The notes under the pieces are model-generated. The model made no database searches, was not told the DNA's origin, and saw only the letters and a program-made list of their open reading frames with translations. The position numbers and the translations under genes are program-made. Positions 22,301 through 34,300 of a stretch of DNA of 64,000 nt are shown here, in pieces. Position 1 is the stretch's first letter. The number at the start of each line of letters is the position of its first letter. The stretch lies in contig NC_057861.1 in NCBI RefSeq assembly GCF_019393635.1, positions 79,119,327 to 79,183,326 on the forward strand. Reading direction: 5' to 3'. Origin of the DNA: Dromiciops gliroides (taxonomy: Eukaryota; Chordata; Mammalia; Microbiotheria; Microbiotheriidae).

Positions 22301-25300
22301 AGGCAGCTAGATGGCGCAGTGGATAAAGCACTGGCCCTGGATTCAGGAGAACCTGAGTTCAAATCCAGTCTCAGACACTTGACACTTACTAGCTGTGTGA
22401 CCCTGGGCAAGTCACTTAACCCCTATTGCCCCACAAAAAAAAAAAAGAAAAAAATGTTGAAAGCTATCTTTACATGTAATTAGAAAACATAAAATACTAT
22501 TAAGTGGGGAAAAAAGAAGTTGTAGGGAGCCAATGGAATTTATCGCATAGGAAATTACATGGTTAGACTCATGCTTTAGGAAGATCACTTTGGAAGCTGT
22601 GTGTAGGATGGAACAGAAAGAGGGGACATCTGAGCAATTAGATTACTATTCAGGTGGTTCAGGTGAGAGGTGATGAGGACTTGAACTAAGATAGTGACTG
22701 AGTGGTGAGAAAGGAATGGATGTGAGATGTGAGATATGAGAAAGGAACAGATGCAAGATGTGGAGGTAGTTACTAAGTGACTTAATATGGAGGAAGGAGA
22801 GAGAATACTCAAGGGTAACTCTACAGTTACAAACTCAGATTACTAGAAAGATATTGGCATCATTGACAGAAATAGGGAAATTATAAAGAATGCAATGGGT
22901 TTTGGGGTGAAAGAGGAGTTGACTTTGACTTATTGAGTTTGAGATATCTATGGTATATCCAGTTCTAGACGTCCAATAGGAAGTTGGTGATGGGGGATTG
23001 GAGCTCAGGGGAGAGACTAGAACTAGATATACAGATCTGATAGTTATCTTTATAGAGGTGTTAATTAAATCTATGGGAGCTGAAAAGGAACCATGTAAGA
23101 TCAATGAGGAAGGGCTGAGAACTATAGGGGAATGCTGTGGCCCATCCCCAGTCAGGATGTTTCCTAGCCCTGGGGAGTATAGGAAAGCAGAATTTAAGAG
23201 AAGAGTGCAACTTTCTTCTCATTGATGATGGGCTTTTGTAGGGGAGTCAGAACCATATGAAGGAGAGATGGCTGGCTGGGAATCACAGGAATGGGCTATG
23301 CCAATGCAGTGTGTGGGTATATGTCTTTGGGTAAGTAACTTCCTCTTCTGGGCCTTTGTTTCTCCATCAATGAAAAAGGGAGGTGATTACCTATCTTCCT
23401 TCCATTTTATAAGGATAATATGCAGATAAAAATGCACAAAAGATTTGAGGGTGTTTTTTTTTTAAAGAAAAGCTTAATCTAGAATCCCAAGCATCTCTTA
23501 TATAGGAGCTGAAAGGCTATTGTTTTCTGAGTGTTAGTGTCCACTTCCCACCCCCCATGCTCTGATCCTACAATCTTTCTTACCATTCAGAGCTCCAAGG
23601 AGATAGAGGAATGCCCCTGTTGGTTCCTTTGCAAGTTGTCCATTCTTCTCTTGCAAGTTACTTAGGATGTCACCTGTCAGGCCTTCCACCTTCTGTGGGG
23701 CTACCTTGGTGTACAAACTCTGCTCTAGCTGTAGAGGAGAAATGAGGAGGAAGCTGAATGGAGAGAGTGACATCTTCCTTCCCAAACCAGCCCCTTGGGC
23801 TGGTAGCCAGTCTTGCCCTACAATCAAATGACACTTGCCTGGGGAAACCCAGGTTCAGAACATATGGATTCATTTATAGCCAGTTTGGAGAAAATAAAGA
23901 GACTGCCCCAAGGAATATTCATGGTGATAAGTAGAGCAGGTTAGTGGGAGACCGAAGAGAGCAAAGAAGGGGAAGGGCCTATAGGAAAATAGTGGTATAA
24001 ACCATGGGAGAAGAACTCTCTAGGATTGTTTTTTTTTGCCTTCCTTTTATACTAAAGAGGAAGGCATCCAAAGATTGAAAAACTCTAGAGACTTGCCCTG
24101 GCTTGACCTGCATTCTTTTTTTTGTTTTGTTTTGTTTTTTGTGGGGCAATGAGGGTTAAGTGACTTGCCCAGGGTCACACAGCTGGTAAGTAAGTGTCAA
24201 GTGTCTGAGGCCGGATTTGAACTCAGGTTCTCCTGAATCCAGGGCTGGTGCTTTATCCACTATGCCACCTAGCTGCCCTGACCTGCATTCTTTATTCTTT
24301 ATTCTTTATTTTTATTTTTAAATTTTTATTTATTTTTATTTATTTTTGCAGGGCAATGATGGTTAAGTGACTTGCCCAGGATCATACAGCTGGTAAGTGT
24401 CAAGTGTCTGAGGCCAATTTGAACTCAGGTCCTCCTGACTCCAGGGCCAGTGCTCTATCCACTGCGCCACCCAGCTGCCCCCTGACCTGCATTCTTAAAC
24501 AAACATACAAACAAAAAAACAAAACTTAAAAAATATTGTGGAGTCGACCTTGGAAGTACAAGAATATGAAGGTTCCAGTCACTGAATGAGGAGCCAAGGT
24601 AGTTGGATGTCTTCCTAAGAATGACAAAAATAGCTGGACTAGAAGAGTGTTTTGAAAATGTGGGGGGGCAGCTAGGTGGCACCAGCCCTGGAGTCAGGAG
24701 TACCTGGGTTCAAATCCGGCCTCAGACACTTAACACTTACTAGCTGTGTGACCCTGGGCAAGTCACTTAACCCCAATTGCCTCACTAAAAAAAATTAAAA
24801 ATTAAAAAAAAAAAAGAAAATGTGGGGATACTGTTTCTATCTTCATCCCTATTCTTTAGTCCACAGGAGACCCTAAGTAAGGGATCTGCATCCATCCAAT
24901 TTAAAAACAAAGGACAATTAGACAAACCTACAGTTTCTTAATCATCTCCTAGAAGTAGACAGGAAAACCAGGGAAGTTTCCAGAGGTAAGGAAAAACCAG
25001 CCCATATCTACTCTTATCACAAATCTCTGTGTTGTTAAAGAAGGAATTAGAAATAAATGAGGAAAGTAGTAGAAACAGATAACAAGGAATAAAATATGGC
25101 ATTTGGATCAGTGGATATTTAAGTGCTGTTATTCATATTTACTCCACTGATACCCTCTGAGGTTTCATTGTAATAATAATGATAGCTAGCACTTAAAGTT
25201 TTGCAAAGTGCTTTACAAATATTATCTTATTTGTACCTCACAATAACCCTATGAGATAGGTGCTATTATTTTTTAATTTTTTTTGGTGAGGCAATTGGGG

Positions 25301-28300
25301 TTAAGTGACTTGCCCAGGGTCACACAGCTAGTAAGTGTCAAGTGTCTGAGGCCAGATTTGAACTCAGGTCCTCCTGACTCTAGGGCCAGTGCTCTATCCA
25401 CCGTGCCACCTAGCTGCCCCAATAGGTGCTATTATTATTATCTCGATTTTACAGATGAGGAAACTTAGGCTTAGAAGAGGTAAATTACTCGTCCAAGGTC
25501 ACACAGGAGTGTCTAAGGCAAGATCTGAACTCAGGTCTTCCTGACTCCAAGTCCATCTCTCTATCTACTGTGCCATCTTGCTGGGTTACAGAGAAGGACT
25601 TCAGAGGCTTAGCTAGCAGAGAATCAGGTCTATAGTTCCTACCAGGTTGGAAAAGCTTAAAGTATAGGCCTAGTGACCAGCTGGTACCTTTTGCCCAAGG
25701 ACAAGCCTAGCTAAGTTCAGAGAGCATCATAATTAGTTTGGCAACAGTTGAAGAAATTTTTTGGCCCCAACAATGCATGAAACTGTGTACTAGGGAGTGA
25801 AGCAGAGAGTCAGGAGAGAGAATCCACGTATGTCCCTTTGTCATGGATCCTTTTTCTTAAACTATTCAAGTTTTGTCAATCACGGTATCTGTGTGTCACC
25901 AGATGGTGAACTCCATGAGGAGCTTTTCTTATTTAATTATTAATCACTCATTAATTCATTCTTATTTTTTATATCTCTTCTACCACTGAGTACAATACTC
26001 TGCACACAGCAGTTGCTCAAAAAATGTTTGCTCAATTGAACTAGATGTAAGAAATCGTAAGATAAAGGATAGCATTCCAGGGCTCAGACATGATAATGCA
26101 GATTTCCGAAGGCCACCCTCTAAGAAAAAGAGGAAACAAGTACAACAGTGTTAACAGTAGTGAACACTGTGTTCAGGAAGCACCTGAAGAAATCAGAGCT
26201 AGGAAAGAGCATTATAGGTGATTCCTGGCACTAAGATAAATCTGAAAGACCTAAAGTCAAATACAGCTTCAGATACAGATTAGGTGTGTGACTGCACAAA
26301 TCACTTAACCTCTGTCGGCCTAAGTTTTTCCATCTGTAAAATGGAGACTGTAATAGTGCCTCCCTCCATGGATGTTGTAAGGATCAAAAGAGATCAAAAT
26401 ATTTGTAAAGTGCTTTGCAAATCTTAAAGGGCTACATAAATGGGAGCTATGGTTTTTATAAATGGCAACGCGTGTTTCCTATATGTGTGCCTATTATTGG
26501 CCTCTAAACTCCTTCCCTCTCCTCCCACAGACACTGTGCCTGTGTTTGTAACTACTGTTTTTATGATGTTATCTTAATTCCTTTACTTTGAGCTAATTGT
26601 ATCTTCTGGCCAACTATTAAGGGTCAGCTGGAGGGGAGATATTTTAGGAGTGTGGACTCACAGGGTAACCCCTAGAACCTGGTAGTGGCAGCTACTCTCT
26701 GGTGAGATAGCTCAGAGGGGGTTATATTCTGAAATCTAACTTGTCTCAAGTCATATAAAGAAGACTTTCTTAAAAAGAAAAGCATGGGGCAGCTAGGTGG
26801 CGCAGTGGATAAAGCACTGGCCCTGGATTCAGGAGGACCTGAGTTCAAACCCAGCCTCAGACACTTGACACTTACTAGCTGTGTGACCCTGGGCAAGTCA
26901 CTTAACCCTCATTGCCCTACAAAAATAAAATAAAAACATTAAAAAGAAAAGCACAAGGTCTAACAAATACTTTACTGGTGACAGTCCTATAAGGTTGGTA
27001 GTTCAAGTATTATCATCCCTTTCATTATTATTATTACTACCAAATAATAATAGTAATTAATATCACCACCAACAATTAATGGGAGGCTACAAGATATAGT
27101 AGCTAGACAGCCAGCCTCAGAAAGAAGACCTGGGTACAAGTCAATATTAATAATGCCGGCTGTGTGACCCTGGATAAGTCACTTGCCCCCTTGGCATCCC
27201 ATGCAGTATTCTAAGACTCTAAGTGGACGACTGGTTTGCAATGAAAGAGGGAGTTCCCCTGCCAAAAGATCCTTCTATTGATGATATTCCAGGACCAAAA
27301 TTAAAGTAATAATAGCTGACATTTTATACAGGGCTCTAAGATCTTCAGAGAGCTTCATAAAATCATAAAATGATTACATTTTGAGTGTCAAAACATCTCT
27401 GTGAAGTAGGTACTATTATTATTTCCATTTCATTATGTGAGGAAATTGAGGATCGGAGAACTGAAATGACTTCTCTGGGGGGATCACATAGCTCCTTTGT
27501 GTCAGAGCTGGGATTATAAACCCACTTTCCCCAATCTAGGATCTTTCCCTTTATGCCATGCAGAATATCCTTTTTAAAATCTTTTTTTTAAATTTGGGTT
27601 TTTTTGCAAGGCAATGAGGGTTAAGTGACTTGCCCAGGGTCACATAGCTAGTAAGTGTCAAGTGTCTGAGACCAGATTTGAACTCAGGTCTTTCTGAATC
27701 CAGGGCCAGTGCTTTATCCACTGTGCCACCTAGCTGTCCCCCTCTCTTTCCTCAAGCCTTTCTTAGTTTCTTTTTTTCTTTCCTTCTCTCCCTCCCTCCC
27801 TTCTTCCTTTCCTTTCCTTCCCTTCCCTTCCTTTCCTTTCCTTTCCTTTCCATTTCTCCTTTCTTTCTTCTTTCTGTTCTTTCTCTTTTGTAGGAATAGG
27901 GAGATGAAAGGGAAAAAGAAATGAATGCTTAATAACTGAAAAACATAAGTTTAAAAAAGAAACCTACTGATAAAGTTGCAATGTGATTAAATTAAATTAA
28001 TAATTTGAACCAGATAACCTCTGATGCCACTTCCAACTTTGAAATTCTGTGACTCAAGCCATTTTGATAGGGATAAATTGAACAAGGGTACTGAAGATAT
28101 TGTAACAATTGGAGTGACGCCACCTGCTGGAGAGTTACTGTAGGAAAGCTCCGCCATGAGGAGAAGACATCTGAGGGCAAGCCATGTGTCTTGGGAGGTC
28201 AGTTCCTTGGCGTCAGTAAGTGACGTTTGCTCTTGGGTACTGAGTGGGATGGGAAGTACACCCACTGACCCCTGTAATAGAGACTCGAGGAGAAAGGAGG

Positions 28301-31300
28301 CCGAAGCATTGATTTTATTTCTTTTGAAAGAAAGGTGTACCACACTCACTGGGACAACCAGGAGGTGTGACACACCGGGATTAGAAATCAAGCAGTTTTT
28401 ATACTTTTTACAGACATCTAATTTGAGCAAAATGCGGTAATTGGGTTCAGCAATAAATCTTTCTCCTGGGATGTTCAGCGATAAGTCTCTCTCCTGGGTC
28501 AGAGTGCCCCAACCTCAGGGGTTCAGCCATAGGTTATTTTGCAAAATTTCATGTTTCAGCAACAATTTATCATTTCTACATAATGTCTCGGTGCAGACCC
28601 TATGAAGCAATTTTTAAGTTGATATGCCTATATTTAGAAAGGGGGATAGTAGCTTCCCGTTATTGCCTCTCTCTAGAGAAAAAACAGAGAGAGAGAGAAA
28701 TAGGGGGCTTTAAGACTTTGAGATCAGATCACTAGGCCGAAGGGGGGGGCACTTTCCATCTCAGTGGAGGGTCATATCCATATGTCCCTCTCAGTACTGT
28801 CTATCAAAACTATCAGCCAATTAGCTTGGAGCTGTGTGTGGGGGGACAGGACGTTTCCAGTTTTCACTGGAGGCTTGTGGGAGGAAGAAGGGGTGGTTCG
28901 ATCTCTTTTGTCAGGACTCTCCTGGAGAGGGAAGCTAGAAATGTTGGCTCCCTGAGATATATAGATGTAGGCATCTAGGCCTCTTTCTCTCTCTTCACCA
29001 AATTCTTATTCTCCTTAATAAATACTTAAAAGTCTAAACTCTTGTTAAATCTTATAATTTATTGGTGACCACTCAATAAATATTTTAGACAGTATAGCTA
29101 GATAGCAACTTTCCTGATATGGGGATATGGGGCGAGGAGGGGGGGTGGATTTCCCCAGGACACAGAGAGTCCTATCAGCTCTGACAATGTCTTTTTGCCT
29201 GGTGACCAAGCAGACTCTTAGGGAAAGAAGTTGATAATATCATAGCAGAACTGGAAACCTCTCAGAAGACAGAAGTCCTATAAGGCTAAGGTAGACTATC
29301 TCCCAGAGGGGCTTGTTAGAAACTTACTTGGTGTAGTATTTGTGGTTCACCAATACTGTCTTTAGTGGAATTATTTCAAACAAGTGAAGAAAATTCTGAG
29401 TTTTGGGGTTTTACAATCTATTCAGAAAACCATGGTTAATGTGATTATGTTAGAGGTTTGGGAAAATAAAATGGGAATAGTTTGTTTTCCATGTGTGTCT
29501 CTTCCCCTTCTTCAACTTCCACATTTACTAGGTTTTAGAGGAGTTTTTTGTTTTTGTTTTTAATTTGTATTTTTCCCAAATAGCGAGGATTATATTTCTT
29601 TATTATGTATATGTGAAAATTCTTGTTTTATTATTTGTGTCAACTGTACATTTTAATTGTTGTTTAATCATTTAAGTCATGATCGACTCTGTGACCCCAT
29701 TTGGGGTTTTCTTGGCAAAGATACTGGAGTGGTTTGCCATTTCTTTCTCCATCTCATTTTACAGATGAAGAAACTGAGGCAAACAGGATTAAGTAACTTG
29801 CCCAAGGTCACACCGCTACTAAGTGTCAGAAACCAGATTTGAACTCAGGAAGATGAGGTTTCCTGACTCTAGGCTGGGCGCTCTATCCATTATGCCACTG
29901 AGCTGCCCTGTATACTTTAATAACCAAATGTAAATATTAAAAATTTTAAAAATGATTATTAGTATTTTTTAAATCTACCTGGGGAATAGGTTCCAGAGAA
30001 TTCTGTTTGCACAACTTGCTCTACTCAGAAAGTACTCAGTTCTTTTTGCCCACGTTACAAGCCTTGACCTATTTGATTAACTGTATCGACTTGGTTCACT
30101 GACCAATCGTCTAAAACAGCCCAGCAATCACCAGCTACTAGCACACCTGCTTCCTGATCCCTACATCTCATCCATCCTTCTGAACTACAGTCTCTAGATC
30201 ATGCTTCCTCCTCCAACTCCTTTGCTTCTCAGGGAGTTCCTCAACTTGTAGGATCATAGTATCTAGAACTAGAAGGGTCCTTGGTACTCATCTAGTCCAG
30301 TCCCCTCATTTTATATATGAAGTCAGGTGCTCTGACTCAAAATTCAGTGTTGTCCCCACCCTGCTCTTCCTTTCTGTCCTCCCCTACCCCAGCACTCCAG
30401 CCCCCCATCCTGTGCTTCTCCATTGCCCTGCCTTCCAGATTGTCTCACCATGTCTTCTAAGTCCAGCAGGCCCTGCTCACTCTGCAGGAGCCCCAGGAGA
30501 GCCTGAAGCAGAAACTTCTTTAACTTCGGGCCCAGCGTGGTCAGTGAGTTTTGTTCATCATTCACTTCAGTTTGCAGTTGTTCAAAGTCTGTGACTGGGT
30601 TGTCTGTCTTTGGTTTGCAGAAATCTAGAGAGAAATAAGACTGATAAGGTTGGGATCACACCCCCTCTCAGGCCCTTCATTCCTGGTCCCTGCCTGGGCA
30701 GCCTTTACTCTCAGCAGGCTGCTGGCATAGGTCTCTGCTTTACACCCTCTTCAACCCAGGTGGATATCTATATTCCCTGCCCTTAAGAATTTTACCCATT
30801 TTATGGGGACCCATGTAGGGGTTAGGGACATCACTCTATCCCACTAAGGAAGACTAGCTAGCCAGATGCCCTATTCCCAAGCTCAACCACAGGTAAGTTA
30901 AGTTATGTTCTCGTCCTTCCTTCCTATAGAAAAGCACTTCCCAAAGAAAGGACATTTAGTTTAGCATCTTTATCAATGATATGGATAAAGGAATCAGTGG
31001 CTTCTCTGATACTTCAGTATATCTGTAGCCACATTTCACTGTTTAATAAAATAATAATAGCTAACATCTGTATAATAATATTAAAATTTATATAAGAATA
31101 TAATTATTATTAATAATAATAGCTAGCACTTTGCAGGTACTTAACAAATATCTCATTTGATCCTCACAGCAACCGTGGGAAGCAGGAACTATTATCATCT
31201 CTATTTTATAGATGGGAAAACTGAGGCAGACTGCAGTTAAGTCACCTGCCCAGGGTCACATAGCTAGTAAGTAAGTGCCTTAGACCAGAGGGAACTTAGG

Positions 31301-34300
31301 TCTTCTCACTTCAGGTCCACTGTGCCATCTAGTTGCCTGATGTGAATATCTATGCCATTGGGACATCTGATGACTGACATTTCCTTACTCTATGCAGCTG
31401 TTGCCCCTATCCTCCCAAACATCTTCCATACTTCCACCTGAGGTCCTGGAAGCCTTTTAAATCTTATTAGGGTACAGCCCCCAAGCTGTCCATCTGTGGT
31501 TGCTCCCATTACCCAGTAGAGCCTAGTCCTTTTCCAATTCGACATTTCCTGAAGTCTTTTGTGAAACTTCTTAAACACAGCTCTTACCTGGGCTTAAATC
31601 TCCTTGAGAATATCCAGACATCTTGCCTTCATATGACAACTTGTAGCCAGAGCCGCTAAATGTGCTTGATTTGCCTTTAATGAAAAATTCAATGGGATGG
31701 AAGGGCTTTGCAAAGAAAGGCTCTACCTTTTTCTGACTTCTACCCCAAGGTAGGGTCCAACAAAAGAAGATTAAACCCTCCGGCTTATACAGACCTTCAA
31801 ATACTTGAAGATTGCCCTTAAGTCTTTTCTCCTGTAAGCTGACCATCTCTAGTTCCTTCAACCTATCCTTCAGTGGCAGGGTCTTCAGGATCTTCATCTG
31901 TTCTGCTTACCCTCCGCCTCTGGGTGTGCTCCCTCTAGGGCTGAGGTGTGAGGTGTTGTGGACAGCTGGGGAACCCTGACCTCCTCCTCCCCATGATCTC
32001 TCATCTTCCCTCTCACAGACTGAAGCCGGACAGTAGAGAGAACGCCAGGCCTGGAGACAGGAATCCTGAGTTCTACTAGCTATGTGACTTAACCTGTTTG
32101 CCTCAGTTTCCTCATGTCAAATGGGAATAATAATAGCACCTACCTCCCAGAGTTATTGTGTGGATCAAATGAGATAATAATTGGTTTTTGTTTTTTTTTC
32201 AGTATCAATAAGTCTTTATTCATTATTGTATTTTCCCAGGGGAGAGGGAGAAGGGGGAGGGGGTTAGCATGTGTCACAAAACAAGATGGGGGAAGGAGGG
32301 GAAAGGAAAGGAAGAAGCCCTAACTGCAAAGCATCAAACACAACTGCCCCAAGATCAGGGCACTGCCCAAGGGGGGGGCTCAAAAATGAGATAATAATTG
32401 TAAAGCACAGTGCCTGGCACATAGTCAACACTAGATAATGTTAGCTACTATCATACAGAGCTTCCCATAGCACTTTTAGGCCAGTCTTCTTGAGTGCAAA
32501 GGTCTGCCTTGAGGGTCTCAGGCAGGTACAAATAATAAAGACTGGCATTTGCCCATGCATAGAGTAGCTGCCTAGTGCAATTCTGTGCAGACTCTACCCA
32601 TTTCAGGCCTTGGATCACAGACACCTGAAGACATAGGATACTTCCTAGATCCTGGGGAAGCCCCCGGGGGGGGGGGGATGTTGGTTTGTGCCTTGCCTCC
32701 ACTCTCAGAGGAAGAGAAAGGGAAAGGAATAGGTATTTATAAAGCATTTACTATGTGCTGGGTTCTATACTAAGTATTTTACAAATATTATCTCATTTGA
32801 CATGTAGGACATGTAGGGTGAGAGAAACACTGCCCTTGGCAGAGCCTGGGACCCCACTGAGATGTTTCCTTGAAACCTGAGGCTGGTTACCTGTGCCAGG
32901 GTCACACCCAGCCTGCTGGTGCCCTGCCCCCACCCCATACATAAATAACCACAGTCCCTAGGAAGGGGCCAGGACACAGCTCACTGGTGCTGCTGTGAGA
33001 GAGCTATAAGCAGTGTGGCCTTGGCCCTTTCATTTCCTCTTGGACCCTCCCTGGCCTGCCCATGGATCCTTCCTCAGAATACTTCAGACTGCTTTTATCT
33101 GTGTTTTAGTTGGGAGAGGTGAAGGAGGTGGGAACATAGGGAACTGCCCTCCCCCCCCCCCACACAAACCTGATGAAAAGTGGATTCCAGATGCTCCTGA
33201 AAAGAGAGAACATCTGTTTTACTCTTCAGAGGACATCTATCCCCAGAATTCATTAGGAACCACAGCCCAGAACAAAACCGCCCCACTTCAAATCAAAGAA
33301 GCACATCTACCCTGCACAGGTCCCTCACTCAGGTTCTCTTCTCATACCTGTGGTTCTTACCATCCAGTCTGGTAGGTGATTGGTTTATTGGTACAGAGAA
33401 TGGCCAATAAAGAAACGCCCTCTACCAGTGTAGATCTACAAGTCCTTAGCAAGTCACAGAGATCTGCCTGGGGGCAGTGTCTTGTCCAGGGTCACACAAC
33501 CAGTATAGGTCAGAGGCCAGACTTGAAGCCCCTTCTTCTAGATTTGAAGGTCAGCTCTCTGGCCACTCCATTTCCTTGCTGGTTCTCATTATCTCCCCGT
33601 GTTCCATCTGCTCCATCCTCCATAGAGGGAAAGGATACTTGGTTCTTTCTTCGGTTCACCTAACCCTAACCCTAGGCTAAATCGAAACTGGAAAAAGGCT
33701 AGTTTCTCAGTTCTAGGAAATTAAGGGTCCCCTTGAGGAGCTTCCTGGACAATGGTCCCATGGATGGGCTGTCAAGGGCTCACTGGGCCTTGGGGGCTAG
33801 AAAGACAACCACACTTGTCACTTACCTTTGGATATGAAGGTTTTATGTTTCTTGTCTGGAAGTAGAAGAACACCTAGAAAAAGAAAAAAAAGTGATTAAA
33901 AATGATCAAATTTAATGCAGTTGCAGTTATGGGGGAAAAGGTGCAGGGTTCCATTATGGGAGGGGCTATAAATCAGCATAGCCTTTTCAAAAAGCTGTCT
34001 GGCTCTATTCCATAAAAGCTGCAAAACCAATCATATCCTTTGACCTAGTGATTTCACTCCTGGGACCATTAGTGAAGAGAAATTTAGAAATCAACTAGTT
34101 CAACCCCAAGGCTGAGAGCTTTTATCTTAAGGCTAATATCACTTTAGTGCTTGAAGGACCCATGATTTCATTGGGGTGGGCATTCCTTCCACAGTCATGG
34201 ACCACAACCTGGGTGGCCAACCTGCTGGTGATGAGGAGCCTTGAAATTTAATTAAGATTGGTTCTTAAGTGACAGACATATCTGGGGCCCACACTCAGAA

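Noticed and set aside
27987-28430. 147-aa minus-strand ORF and overlapping plus-strand ORFs
   Set aside because: Lies over the left part of the LTR-like element, has no recognised domain, and there is no splice or codon support.
31571-31897. 108-aa minus-strand ORF as a separate gene
   Set aside because: Its C-terminal part is the GSDMD linker exon frame; the rest reads through a CR1/L3-like fragment.
33658-33676. Telomere-like cctaaccctaaccct
   Set aside because: Only two full units, consistent with chance. Not an interstitial telomere block.
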